A stretch of 64,000 bases of DNA, from assembly GCF_028728065.1 (NCBI RefSeq), contig NZ_CP117812.1, positions 62,001 to 126,000 on the forward strand. Reading direction: 5' to 3'. Shown in pieces: positions 35,614 to 44,608 of this stretch (position 1 is the stretch's first letter; each line of letters starts with the position of its first letter). The notes beneath the pieces were generated by a model that worked only from the letters and a program-made list of their open reading frames with translations, searched no databases and was not told the origin of the DNA. The position numbers and the translations under genes are program-made. Source of the DNA: Lentisphaera profundi (GTDB taxonomy: Bacteria > Verrucomicrobiota > Lentisphaeria > Lentisphaerales > Lentisphaeraceae).

Positions 35614-36837
35614 TTAAACCGCTAGGTTTTGATGGCTCACAAAGCTTTCTGCTTTGTCTAGTAAATGGTTTACGAGTCGCTCGATATAATTATCGAAATT
35701 GTATTTTGTATTTACAAATTCCCGACCAGATGCGCCTAATTTCCTCACAAGCTTTTTGTTATTAAGCATGAGCTCAATTTTTTCGGCCATTTTCTCAATA
35801 TTCATCCAGGGAATTAAGTATCCACTTTGATCATTAATGAGCCAATCTTTAATTCCACCTGCATCGAAACCAATGACAGGTAAACCATGGCGAAGAAATT
35901 CTAAGCCAACAGTGGCAATAGGTTCAGGCCAAACTGATGGTACAGCACCAAAAAGAGCTGAACCATAAATAGCCGATAATTCTTCTTGGCTCACAAAGCC
36001 CTTAAAGATGATTTTATCTTCCATTTTTAAGCTACGTACAAGTTCTTGACAGTATTGCTTATGAGAGCCGCTACCAAATACATAGAGTTTAAAATTTGTT
36101 TTCACAAGAGCAAGAGCATTGATGAGGCAATCGAGGCCTTTTCCACGAATAATTTGAGTAGCAAAGATAATGATATTTTCATCACTATATGAATTTATGG
36201 GAAGATCATTTTTGGGGAGAGGTACAGGAGGGAAAATCTTAATTTTACTTTTGTGGAAGCCCTGTGTTATTAATTCTTGTTTCATATACTCACTGACGAC
36301 AAATACTTCATCGAAGGATTTATTAATTTTGATTTGTTGCATTTGTTTGCTGTAGCTGCGCCAGACAAGTCGACTAGATTCTCCTTGTCTTTCTCTATTC
36401 AGAGAAGCGCCACAGGGAATCAGACAGGCTATACCGGCTTTTTTAGTGCAAATTTTTCTACTAATTGGATTATATTTATAACTTCTCATACAGTACATAT
36501 CGTGATCGTGCTGCATACGTATAAGAGGGCAACCAAAATCACGAAAAGCCTGTAGCATACCAATATTCATACATTTATGTACGTAGATCATTTGAGGTTG
36601 GATTTGTTGGAGTATTTTCCAAGTTTCACTATAGGCACGATGAGCTTTTTCTTCGAAATCATACTGGATCTTTTCTTTGATAACACTTTCAAGCTCTTGG
36701 CTATCTTTACCGGTATCTTCGTTATAGAGGAAGCTGACTGCCATTTTTTTTGCGATGTAGGGGAGGGTTACATATATATGTTGTTCAGCACCTGAATAAC
36801 GGCCGAATCGTTCATTGACTAAAAGTATAGATTTCAT
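35614..36837 (-). CDS. Glycosyltransferase family 4 protein
   Basis: The 407-residue GT-B enzyme has the donor-binding C-terminal half with IIFATQIIRGKGLDCLINAL, IFKGFVSQEELSAIYGSALFGAVPSVWPEPIATVGLEFLRHGLPVIGFDAGG, in which the EPxxxxxxE motif is clear. It would transfer a sugar from a nucleotide donor to the lipid-linked repeat. AGGAG precedes ATG 36837. It follows the GT2 gene after 20 bases. Confidence 0.88.
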   Translation of the reverse strand: MKSILLVNERFGRYSGAEQHIYVTLPYIAKKMAVSFLYNEDTGKDSQELESVIKEKIQYDFEEKAHRAYSETWKILQQIQPQMIYVHKCMNIGMLQAFRDFGCPLIRMQHDHDMYCMRSYKYNPISRKICTKKAGIACLIPCGASLNRERQGESSRLVWRSYSKQMQQIKINKSFDEVFVVSEYMKQELITQGFHKSKIKIFPPVPLPKNDLPINSYSDENIIIFATQIIRGKGLDCLINALALVKTNFKLYVFGSGSHKQYCQELVRSLKMEDKIIFKGFVSQEELSAIYGSALFGAVPSVWPEPIATVGLEFLRHGLPVIGFDAGGIKDWLINDQSGYLIPWMNIEKMAEKIELMLNNKKLVRKLGASGREFVNTKYNFDNYIERLVNHLLDKAESFVSHQNLAV

Positions 36838-36857
36838 AAGATTGTTCTCCTAGTTTA

Positions 36858-37964
36858 TTAGAGGTGAAAGCGCGTTTCACGAAGTTTCATAGCATTTAAA
36901 TCTTGAGCAATTTTTTTACTTTTGGTATCGGACCAAAGTGATTGTAAATGACTATTTTTAATTTTTTGATTACTCACGAAAACCACAGCAATATCGACCA
37001 ACCATGCACAAATCACGGGGATGATCATTTTTAATTTTCCCTTAAAAGATAATCGTGTGAGTCTTTTAAATCGAACTGATAGGGCACCAGAGTAAATGTA
37101 CCATTTTTTGCCTTGGGCAAAATAAATAAGCATCTCTTCTTTGAGCCATTCAGGATTTTCTAAGGCACGTTTTTTTACAGCTTGAATGGCATTATCATTA
37201 ATGAGATCATTTTTAATGATTTCTTTAAAAATTCTCCATAAAGAAAAACCTACAGTTTGGCGCACTTGATTATTGAAGTAATCTTTCACACCAGTGTAAG
37301 CTTCAAAAATATGACTGATGTGGCGCAGGCTAATGATTTTTGAATCATCTACTGAGTGCTTCAAGCCACCTGTACACGCCATGAATTTAATATAGGTGTC
37401 ATCGATCAAAACTTCTGGTGGGATATAAATTTGTTTGAGGAAATCTGCGCGTGCACAGTAAAGTTGACCACAAAGTTGTGATGTCCCTTTTTGGGTTATT
37501 TTTGAAAAGGCTAGAGAAGTAAAATTACGTAAACCCTTGTGCGCTTTAAGACTGATATCTTTGATGGGTAGGTCACTAGAAATTAAGGCTTCAGAGTTAC
37601 GTTCGAGTGCGTCAATTAAAGTTGAAAAATTATGGTTTTGTTGAATAATGATATCGCCATCCATACAGATGATATAGTCGTAATCAGGATCGGAGTAGAG
37701 ATGGATGAGATCATTCCACGCAGCAATTTTTCCAGGCTCTTCTTTGCTTACAACTCTATAGGTAAAATTCAAATGAAGTCGTTTAAACTCCCGCAGCAGG
37801 AATTCAGCAATTGCCGCACTGTTATCGCTACAAGCATTCGCAACTATGATCATTTCAATTTTATCTTGTGTATGATTAAAAATATCTTGTGTGAAAACAG
37901 TTTTTAGTGTATCAGCTATGATATCTTCTTCATTATGAATGAGCATGCCAATAAGTATTTTCAT
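36858..37964 (-). CDS. Glycosyltransferase family 2 protein
   Basis: The 368-residue protein has the GT-A nucleotide-binding start MKILIGMLIHNEEDIIADTL, CSDNSAAIAEF, and the metal-binding MDGDI (DxD) motif, followed by a hydrophobic region near the C terminus (MIIPVICAWLVDIAVVFV). It is first in a minus-strand operon of GT2, GT4, polymerase and ATPase genes. AGGGAAG precedes ATG 37964, and a sigma-54-like promoter lies 30-46 bases upstream. Confidence 0.85.
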   Translation of the reverse strand: MKILIGMLIHNEEDIIADTLKTVFTQDIFNHTQDKIEMIIVANACSDNSAAIAEFLLREFKRLHLNFTYRVVSKEEPGKIAAWNDLIHLYSDPDYDYIICMDGDIIIQQNHNFSTLIDALERNSEALISSDLPIKDISLKAHKGLRNFTSLAFSKITQKGTSQLCGQLYCARADFLKQIYIPPEVLIDDTYIKFMACTGGLKHSVDDSKIISLRHISHIFEAYTGVKDYFNNQVRQTVGFSLWRIFKEIIKNDLINDNAIQAVKKRALENPEWLKEEMLIYFAQGKKWYIYSGALSVRFKRLTRLSFKGKLKMIIPVICAWLVDIAVVFVSNQKIKNSHLQSLWSDTKSKKIAQDLNAMKLRETRFHL

Positions 37965-37993
37965 AAAACTTCCCTTTTTTTGATTTAATCAAA

Positions 37994-38010
37994 TGCTTAT
38001 ATGATGCCAA
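37994..38010 (-). promoter_or_regulatory. Sigma-54-like -24/-12 promoter of the GT2-GT4-polymerase operon
   Basis: On the minus strand TTGGCATCATATAAGCA has the invariant GG and GC at the correct 11-base offset; the -24 half is a full match (TTGGCA) and the -12 half is AAGCA rather than TTGCA. Transcription would start near 37983, giving a leader of about 19 bases that contains the ribosome site AGGGAAG. A 30-nt palindrome lies 78 bases further upstream. The NtrC-type regulator of this locus is the natural activator. Confidence 0.5.
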
Positions 38011-38087
38011 GGATAAAAGTATTTATGTAAATAGCTTGTTTGTATATATTTATGAATATTTATGAATATTAATGAGCGAGTTTCTTG

Positions 38088-38117
38088 TAATCATGTAACA
38101 AAATTGTTACATGATTA
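38088..38117. promoter_or_regulatory. Perfect 30-nt palindrome, candidate enhancer site
   Basis: Two 14-base arms (TAATCATGTAACAA and its exact complement) flank a central AA. It lies about 78 bases upstream of the sigma-54-like promoter at 37994-38010, where NtrC-family activators usually bind. No T-run follows on either side, which argues against a terminator for the exosortase gene ending at 38139, though a terminator role is not excluded. Confidence 0.6.
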
Positions 38118-38138
38118 TGTGAATTTCCATCTGGATGT

Positions 38139-39761
38139 TTAGTCTGTATTGACTTGGATTTCTGGAAGGATTGGAATAAAATCTTTTTCTAGCTGGGTAC
38201 AGTTATCAGACCAAGTAATATAAAGTAACCAAGGAAGCTGTTTCCCTTGAAGTTGAGCCATCGTATTATGAGCGATAAATTCACTGTAAGTAGCGCATGT
38301 GAAGTCATCGCTTTGGAACCAATAGATGAATTCACGACTTAATCCTTCTTGCTTAAGTTTAAGTTTAGTGACGTTTAAATCTGAAAATTTCGTATTACTA
38401 TACTGAATTTGTTGGCGTGAACTTACCTCCCAACCGATACCAAATTGGCAGTATTCAGGAGTGTGTATATTTTTAGAATCACCTTCGGATGAAATAATCA
38501 TGAGTCCGGCACTTTCGGAACCTTTGGTATAGATTCTTTTTATGAGTTCCTGGTCATTTACTTCTAGGTCAAAACCTTCCCAATTATTTAATATGTAAGG
38601 GTAGTAAAAGGATTGAGTCACTAATGGCACAGGAGATTTACGTGAGCTGTAGAGTTGAATTCCAAAAAGAAAACAAGTAGCAACAAGAATGTACTTGTAG
38701 CAAATAAATGGTAAGGGGCGTGTACATGTATATTTAATGGTTTTAGTTCTACTCAATACAAATGAACTGAGTAGAACTGCGATGATAAATTTACTAATAA
38801 GGACATGATCTAGACTTAAGTTAAACATTTCCATTACTTGTTCATTAGTTTTTGGGTAAGCCATGAAAATTATGAACAGTAAAGGAGTCTTTTTTAAACT
38901 ATTTTGAAAACCGTATTCAATAGTATTAAAGCTATGAAGACTGACTAAAAAACAAAAGCCTAGAATATAATTATTCATGCTGAATAATTGAATAAGACTG
39001 GTGATGGCAAGAATAAAGATCATCATTAGAATGCCACTAAGATAGTCACTATGATTTTTCGAGCTTTTAAAAGCCAAAAAGGCATAAATACCAATGCCCC
39101 AGATGAAAAAAAGAAATGAAGCGGTGTCATTTTGGTTATAAATGGTTCCCTTCCAATCGCGTATGCAAGCAGTGAAAAATGGAAGCATAACTAGGCATGT
39201 CATTAGTATGGCAGGGTACAATAAGTTTATTTTAAATGTAGCTTGCTTAAGCGATATCATGAGTTCTAAAATTTTTGTAAGCATATATATATTGATCGCA
39301 AAAAAAACTAGCCCAATAATGGTATGAAGTAGGGTGTCTGCATGAATAATAGAACCGCTTAGATAACTGAGTCCAACTAAGGCAGAGACGCGGATGCTAT
39401 TAACGAATACGGCCAGAGGAATACTAAGCATGATAAATATAAACTTACTCAATCCCGTTAATTTTTTACTCGCAATAGCCAGTATACATGAAGAGATTAA
39501 ACTAATCTTTATACTCTTTGATCCATTGCATGCGGGAATGATATCGAATGACATATTTCCCACTTCAAGAATCGTAAATTGACGTTCGATATCCATTCCC
39601 AAATAAGAGAGGAAATATTCAGAAAAAATAGCAGAAATAAGCCTTAACTGAGTTCCCCATAGTTGATCAAATACTTCTCCAAAATATAAAACAATAAGGA
39701 GGCAACTAGAGATAAGTACAGTCTTATGCACTAATGATTTTGTGAACAATGTCTGAGCCAT
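38139..39761 (-). CDS. Exosortase with fused EpsI domain
   Basis: The 540-residue membrane protein holds the exosortase triad: Cys78 in IPACNGSKSIK, Arg124 in NSIRVSALVG and His146 in LLHTIIGLVFF. Exosortases are transpeptidases that cleave PEP-CTERM tails and attach the protein to another molecule in the envelope. The soluble C-terminal 150 residues match the EpsI/DUF3485 partner (GLMIISSEG, IHTPEYCQFGIGWEV, FIYWFQSDD), fused here in one chain. Its gene overlaps the upstream TPR gene by 31 bases, and the PEP-CTERM-like substrate is first in the same operon. The exosortase subtype was not determined. Confidence 0.9.
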   Translation of the reverse strand: MAQTLFTKSLVHKTVLISSCLLIVLYFGEVFDQLWGTQLRLISAIFSEYFLSYLGMDIERQFTILEVGNMSFDIIPACNGSKSIKISLISSCILAIASKKLTGLSKFIFIMLSIPLAVFVNSIRVSALVGLSYLSGSIIHADTLLHTIIGLVFFAINIYMLTKILELMISLKQATFKINLLYPAILMTCLVMLPFFTACIRDWKGTIYNQNDTASFLFFIWGIGIYAFLAFKSSKNHSDYLSGILMMIFILAITSLIQLFSMNNYILGFCFLVSLHSFNTIEYGFQNSLKKTPLLFIIFMAYPKTNEQVMEMFNLSLDHVLISKFIIAVLLSSFVLSRTKTIKYTCTRPLPFICYKYILVATCFLFGIQLYSSRKSPVPLVTQSFYYPYILNNWEGFDLEVNDQELIKRIYTKGSESAGLMIISSEGDSKNIHTPEYCQFGIGWEVSSRQQIQYSNTKFSDLNVTKLKLKQEGLSREFIYWFQSDDFTCATYSEFIAHNTMAQLQGKQLPWLLYITWSDNCTQLEKDFIPILPEIQVNTD

Positions 39762-42484
39762 TGGAGAACCTCATCTTTTTGATTATTGTGCCAAACTAAA
39801 GTACGGTCAGTGAGTAGTCGTGTTAGAATTTCTTCAGTTTTTTTGAGAGAGGAAGACTCATAAATTTTTGCGAGCATAAGCTGGTTTGAAATGGATAGAG
39901 AATCTTGCTGCTCAAGTAATTTTTGTAGTTTCTCCCATTTTTCTAAACGACTGAGTACTTTTATGAGTGTGTCTAGAGTTTGAGTTTGAGGAAGTTTTTG
40001 ATAGTTACTTTCGGCATGTATTAATACAGTGGAGAATTGTGCATTAGGGAGTTCTAAAATAGCAGATATATAATTATTAGAGATGATTATGTTTGAAGGT
40101 TGAAGTGCGAGAGCTTGTTTATAGCATTCTGCAGCTTGATCATACTGCTGTTCACGAAAAGAGATATCTCCTAATATTCTCCAGTTTTGTAGAGCTTGGT
40201 CACATTGACTTATAAGTTGATTTCTTTTATCAAAATCTTTCATTTGATGAAGACAAATTATTTTATAGGTCAGTGTCTTTCGATCAGTTAAGTGGTTTAT
40301 TTTTTGCAGAGCCTCAGAATATTTATTATTTTTAATAAGTCTTAGGCTTTCGAATCTAAGTAATTCGAGATCAGTAAATTTATCTCCATGCAGCGTGAGT
40401 AATTTTTGCCAAGACTCGATTTGGCTGGCAGCCATATTTTGCTTGAGTTGAGAACTAATGATTTTTTTATGTAATTGAGGGTCATCAACTTTTACCATAT
40501 ATTCTTGAGCTTGCTTTAAGTCATTTAAGTGAAAATAAAGTTCAGTTAAAGCACGGTGAATAGCCTGGTCTCGAGCGATTTGGAGTTTCTCTATTTGCTG
40601 TACAGTTTGTCGGAGCAGAGCTTTATTTTCACTCGTAGGCAATTTACTATAAATATCCATAACCGCAGCCGCTTTGATGAGTAGTGGAGCCTTACGATTA
40701 CCATAACTCATGATGACCTCCTGGGAGTATTTTAGTGCTTGAGGGAAAAGTTTTAGTTCCAAAGCTTTACTTGCCAAAATGAGTAAGGCCTGCAGATCTT
40801 TTTCTTTCCTTAAGGGAATTAGTATTTCCTCCATTTTCTTAAACTCTTTATTCTCAGCGGCAAGTCGTGCTAAAAGCAGTAAGGCACTCTTTCTTGTGGA
40901 TGAAAACAACAAAGCTTTTTTTAGTGAATTTTTAGAAGTATTAATTTGGCCTTGTTCATAATCGATAAGTGCCAGTTCAATCAAAGCTTGTGGAAGTCCT
41001 GCCGCTCCAAGTCGGGTGAAAACTTGCTTGGCTTTAGTAGGATCATTTTTGCGGATGAGACAAGCGGAAATAAATTCCTTTTCTTGTTTAGAAATACTTG
41101 CTTTTTGAATGATTTCTAAAGCACTGTGGATGTTCCCATCATTAATTGCTTCTTCAAATTTCTTATTTAAATGAAGCATTGGTGTTAGCGAATTATTTTT
41201 GGTGAATAGAGTTGTTAATGAAGTCGAGCTTGGTTTCCCCAGTTCTTGACGATTGAATTGATATAAATTTATAGAGGCATCGCTGATAGAATTTTGATGA
41301 AGTTGTTCGATGACTTTTAAGGCACTGAGGTGTTGCCCTTCAAGAGTTAAAATTTGAGCATTATTAAAAAGGTATAGAGGCGAATTAAGAAAACCCAGAT
41401 GTAGACCTTCTATTTGTTCAATGTGTCTATTAAACTCCGCGGCTTTAATAGAATTTGACGCGGCACTAAATTGTTTTTTACTTATGTAGTAACGGCTACT
41501 TAGGTAGCGACTTACGAGGTGAGATGATGAGGGTGTTGGGAATAGAGTATTAGAATCTTTTTGACTTGAGATAAAATTCTGATAAAATACGATTTCTTTT
41601 TCGATAGTTTTTTGGTCAATAAAAAGGCGAAAGTATTGACTACGGCCGGAGATATCAAAAATAGCTTGACAATCTTGTTTTGCCGCCATAAGGATATCAT
41701 CAATATAAGTATTCTTGGGCTGTGAGATTAATCGAGAAATAAATAAATACATACGTGCATTGTAAGCACAGGCCAGCTCGCTAACTTCAAGCTCTTTACT
41801 AAAGATCATGGGCGCGATGATTTCTTGTACTTTATGATAGTCACCACCAATAAAGTTCATAAGTGCGACTTTAAGTTGCCATTCTTTATTTTCAGGAAAG
41901 CGCTGAGATACGTGCTCAAGAATTGTCTTAAGTGAAGTTTTATCAGCTTTAATAAAGTGCAGCGAATACAATAAATTTAGAGATTGAAAATTCATTTGAT
42001 TCAAGTCTTGCTGCAATAAAAATTTCAGAGCTTTGTCGTATTTAAATTCACTGATATAGCTCCTCGCTATATACAGTTCACTAAGTTCATGTGAACTTTT
42101 TCTCCAGCATTCGCGAGCTTTACTTTTTTTACCCATATCGAAATAAATCATACCCAATTTAAATTGAGGAAAAATCCTTTGAGGTAATGAGTCGATATAG
42201 TTTAAGGAAGCATCAGTTATTTTAGTTTTGGAGACTAAGTCACTGAGAACATAAATAGCCTTAAGTCTTTTTCTTGAGTTGATGTTTTCATTCATTTTAT
42301 TAAAGATTTCTTTTGTGGCACTAAGGTTGAGTTCCTTATCATTAATATGATCTAGATAGTCAATAGCTTTCAAGTTTGACTTATTTACTTTGGGTAACTT
42401 TTTCTCTATGGGTTTATCATTCATCATGAATAATAATCCGCCTCCAGAACTGAGTAGTAGAAAAGTAATAATAAGAATACGCAT
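39731..42484 (-). CDS. Large TPR-repeat protein of the exosortase/EPS locus (PrsT-like)
   Basis: A 917-residue protein with a signal or anchor (MRILIITFLLLSSGGGLLFM) followed by helical repeats of TPR type throughout; the clearest are RILGDISFREQQYDQAAECYKQALALQPSN and IELALIDYEQGQINTSKNSLKKALL. Size, export signal and position match the TPR lipoprotein PrsT of PEP-CTERM systems, but it has no lipobox Cys. It may scaffold EPS synthesis or sorting in the periplasm. It sits three bases after the PEP-CTERM-like gene and overlaps the exosortase gene by 31 bases, a tight three-gene unit. Confidence 0.8.
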   Translation of the reverse strand: MRILIITFLLLSSGGGLLFMMNDKPIEKKLPKVNKSNLKAIDYLDHINDKELNLSATKEIFNKMNENINSRKRLKAIYVLSDLVSKTKITDASLNYIDSLPQRIFPQFKLGMIYFDMGKKSKARECWRKSSHELSELYIARSYISEFKYDKALKFLLQQDLNQMNFQSLNLLYSLHFIKADKTSLKTILEHVSQRFPENKEWQLKVALMNFIGGDYHKVQEIIAPMIFSKELEVSELACAYNARMYLFISRLISQPKNTYIDDILMAAKQDCQAIFDISGRSQYFRLFIDQKTIEKEIVFYQNFISSQKDSNTLFPTPSSSHLVSRYLSSRYYISKKQFSAASNSIKAAEFNRHIEQIEGLHLGFLNSPLYLFNNAQILTLEGQHLSALKVIEQLHQNSISDASINLYQFNRQELGKPSSTSLTTLFTKNNSLTPMLHLNKKFEEAINDGNIHSALEIIQKASISKQEKEFISACLIRKNDPTKAKQVFTRLGAAGLPQALIELALIDYEQGQINTSKNSLKKALLFSSTRKSALLLLARLAAENKEFKKMEEILIPLRKEKDLQALLILASKALELKLFPQALKYSQEVIMSYGNRKAPLLIKAAAVMDIYSKLPTSENKALLRQTVQQIEKLQIARDQAIHRALTELYFHLNDLKQAQEYMVKVDDPQLHKKIISSQLKQNMAASQIESWQKLLTLHGDKFTDLELLRFESLRLIKNNKYSEALQKINHLTDRKTLTYKIICLHQMKDFDKRNQLISQCDQALQNWRILGDISFREQQYDQAAECYKQALALQPSNIIISNNYISAILELPNAQFSTVLIHAESNYQKLPQTQTLDTLIKVLSRLEKWEKLQKLLEQQDSLSISNQLMLAKIYESSSLKKTEEILTRLLTDRTLVWHNNQKDEVLQWLRHCSQNH

Positions 42485-42487
42485 AAT

Positions 42488-43369
42488 TTAACCTACAAAC
42501 ACGTTTGATTTTTCTTGCTGTAATTTTTTGTAGAGAATAAATCCTGCAATAATAATCAGTAAATAAAACTCTGGCTCAGGTGCCCCTGCTGGAGCGATGG
42601 GGACCTTTGAAAAAGATCCTGCTTCAAGGAAAACAGCGGAATCCCACAAGGTATCACCTGCGTCAGCAATGGCTAATTTTAGATGATACGTTTCCCCTGC
42701 ATTCAATCCGGTAAGTTTGGCGGTAAAAGTATTAGTGAAACCATCGAAAGAAAAATCAAAATCTTGATTGTTATTTGGATCATGATGAGAGTCATTATTA
42801 TTAAAAAAATCTTCATTAGTATTATGATTGATACTATTAATTGCGACAATATCATCTTCGCCGGGAACTAGAGCATAGTTCTCACCATTGATAAAAAAAC
42901 CAAAAGTATCATTATAAGAACTGCCCACCCACTCAGTGTACTCCTCTGATGCAAAGGCATAATTAAAGTAGGCACTATCTCCTTGAGTGGTGAAATCCAT
43001 TTCAATACTGGTGGCATCGTATGTGCTATAACCCGGGATAAGGGAATTTAAATCACTATCACCGCCGGTATTTAATCTGCCTGATGTACGACTGGATGAA
43101 TTAACAGAGTCAATAGTATTGACATAGCCAGTCGAAAGAACAATACCGCTGTCCATGCCTAAACCAGCATCCAGACCATTGCTGAAGTAGCCTAGAGCTC
43201 GACTGTCTCCATTGTAAGATATATTAGAAACCTGAACTCCTGGATCGATGTAGGCTTGTTCATCTATAAGTGAGTTTACGAGATTGTCGATGTTATCAAA
43301 GCTATCTATGATGATTTCAGCTTGTAGTTGAATGTTGCTCAGTAGTAATAGGGTGATGAATGTTTTCAT
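42488..43369 (-). CDS. PEP-CTERM-like choice-of-anchor L domain protein (exosortase substrate)
   Basis: After a Sec signal peptide (MKTFITLLLLSNIQLQAE) this 293-residue protein has a choice-of-anchor L domain, with GIVLSTGYVNTID, ATSIEMDFTTQGDSAYFNYAFASEEYTEWVGSSYNDTFGFFING. It ends with a sorting tail: GAPEPEFYLLIIIAGFILYKK, that is a PEP motif, a hydrophobic stretch and a basic end, plus an unusually long last segment (LQQEKSNVFVG). It is the first gene of the operon that also holds the exosortase, so it is the likely dedicated substrate. AAGGT lies seven bases before ATG 43369. Confidence 0.87.
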   Translation of the reverse strand: MKTFITLLLLSNIQLQAEIIIDSFDNIDNLVNSLIDEQAYIDPGVQVSNISYNGDSRALGYFSNGLDAGLGMDSGIVLSTGYVNTIDSVNSSSRTSGRLNTGGDSDLNSLIPGYSTYDATSIEMDFTTQGDSAYFNYAFASEEYTEWVGSSYNDTFGFFINGENYALVPGEDDIVAINSINHNTNEDFFNNNDSHHDPNNNQDFDFSFDGFTNTFTAKLTGLNAGETYHLKLAIADAGDTLWDSAVFLEAGSFSKVPIAPAGAPEPEFYLLIIIAGFILYKKLQQEKSNVFVG

Positions 43370-43395
43370 TTTGGTTTACCTTACGTTTTTTAGAT

Positions 43396-43412
43396 TGCAA
43401 GTATAAAGCAAT
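43396..43412 (-). promoter_or_regulatory. Sigma-54-like promoter of the PEP-CTERM/TPR/exosortase operon
   Basis: On the minus strand ATTGCTTTATACTTGCA has a good -12 half (TTGCA) and, 11 bases away, TTGC in place of TGGC. Transcription would begin near 43384 and the 15-base leader would contain AAGGT. The missing first G of the -24 element lowers confidence. Confidence 0.35.
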
Positions 43413-43704
43413 TAGTGATCCTTTTTTATCCGACATAGTCATAAGTATTTTATAATAAGTATTTAATATTTTATTTATTATTTTAATATTACATATTTGT
43501 GCGTTGTTTGTTGTATATATTGTTACTTTTATCACCCTTTATCATTAGTCGAAAATAGCTATATTTGACTATTATTGTGATGGGGTAGAAAAGGTGTATT
43601 ACAATGGGTAAATATGGTGACAAGATTTATTTTGACACAAAACTAGCAGTGAAATAAAGTTTTAAATTCTTGTTTATTAAGTCTTTATGATTTTATGATG
43701 AGTC

Positions 43705-43721
43705 TATGCCTATTGTTTGCT
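43705..43721 (+). promoter_or_regulatory. Sigma-54-like promoter of the rightward EPS operon
   Basis: TATGCCTATTGTTTGCT has a -12 half TTGCT and, at the correct 11-base offset, ATGC in place of TGGC, the same deviation as the divergent site at 43396-43412. The predicted start near 43732 leaves a leader of about 22 bases that includes TGGAG, the ribosome site of the first gene. Confidence 0.33.
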
Positions 43722-43753
43722 GATACTTCGCCAAACAATCTGGAGTAAAAGAT

Positions 43754-44608
43754 ATGACTATTAACAAAATCGCTATTATTATGAGATCTAAAAATGAGCA
43801 ACCCTACGTTAGGGAAGCGCTCGAGAATCTCTTAGCTCAGACCTATAACTCTTATAAACTATATAATGTTGATTCAGGATCTGATGATGGCACATTACAA
43901 GTGGTGAAAGCTTTTAGTGAGTCTGTAAAATGCATTGCCCCAGAAAATTATATCCCTGGAACAGTCCTAAACGATATGATTGAAGCTTGTGAAGAAGACG
44001 TGATCGTATTCTTAAATGCCGATGCAATTCCACAAAGTGTTGACTGGTTAAAAAATTTATTAGAACCCATTTTAAATAATAGAGCGGATGCGACTTTTAG
44101 TCGCCAACTCGCTAGAAAAGATGCTTTCTTCATTGTGAAAGATGACTATTCGAGGACCTATATCAATGAGAGCGATTCTTCACAGGACTATAAAAAATTT
44201 TCAGCAGTCGCGTGTGCATTTAAAAGAAAACTATGGGATGCAGTCAAGTTCTATGACGATGGTTATGCGGAAGATTTAGTATGGGCCATTCAGTGCCAAC
44301 GCCAAGGCTTCCATTTTAAATATGTCCATGAAGCCGTGGTTCAGCATTCTCACAATTATACCATCAAGGGTTTATTCAGAAAAAAATTCCGACATGGGAT
44401 CGTTTATTATCGTTTACAGATGCTTAAACCATCACTTTTATGGCAAGCTTATATCTGTTCACGAGAATTGACACGCGATGCTCTTAAAGCAATTAAAGGA
44501 CTCAAATTAGCAGAGATTCCTTATAACATTTTATATCGAATGACGATACACATGGCGATTTACCGTGGTGTGAAATTGGCCGCAAGCAGAAAGGAGACAG
44601 AGCTATGA
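43754..44608 (+). CDS. Glycosyltransferase family 2 protein
   Basis: A 284-residue GT-A enzyme with the opening KIAIIMRSKNEQPYVREALENLLAQTY, VDSGSDDGT and FLNADAIP (DxD-type site), then AEDLVWAIQCQRQGF in the acceptor part. It begins the rightward half of the locus. TGGAG precedes ATG 43754. The next gene overlaps it by ATGA. Confidence 0.9.
   Translation: MTINKIAIIMRSKNEQPYVREALENLLAQTYNSYKLYNVDSGSDDGTLQVVKAFSESVKCIAPENYIPGTVLNDMIEACEEDVIVFLNADAIPQSVDWLKNLLEPILNNRADATFSRQLARKDAFFIVKDDYSRTYINESDSSQDYKKFSAVACAFKRKLWDAVKFYDDGYAEDLVWAIQCQRQGFHFKYVHEAVVQHSHNYTIKGLFRKKFRHGIVYYRLQMLKPSLLWQAYICSRELTRDALKAIKGLKLAEIPYNILYRMTIHMAIYRGVKLAASRKETEL

Noticed and set aside
38088-38117. Terminator of the exosortase operon
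   Set aside because: The palindrome has a two-base centre and no T-run on the minus strand; an enhancer site fits better, though a terminator is not ruled out.
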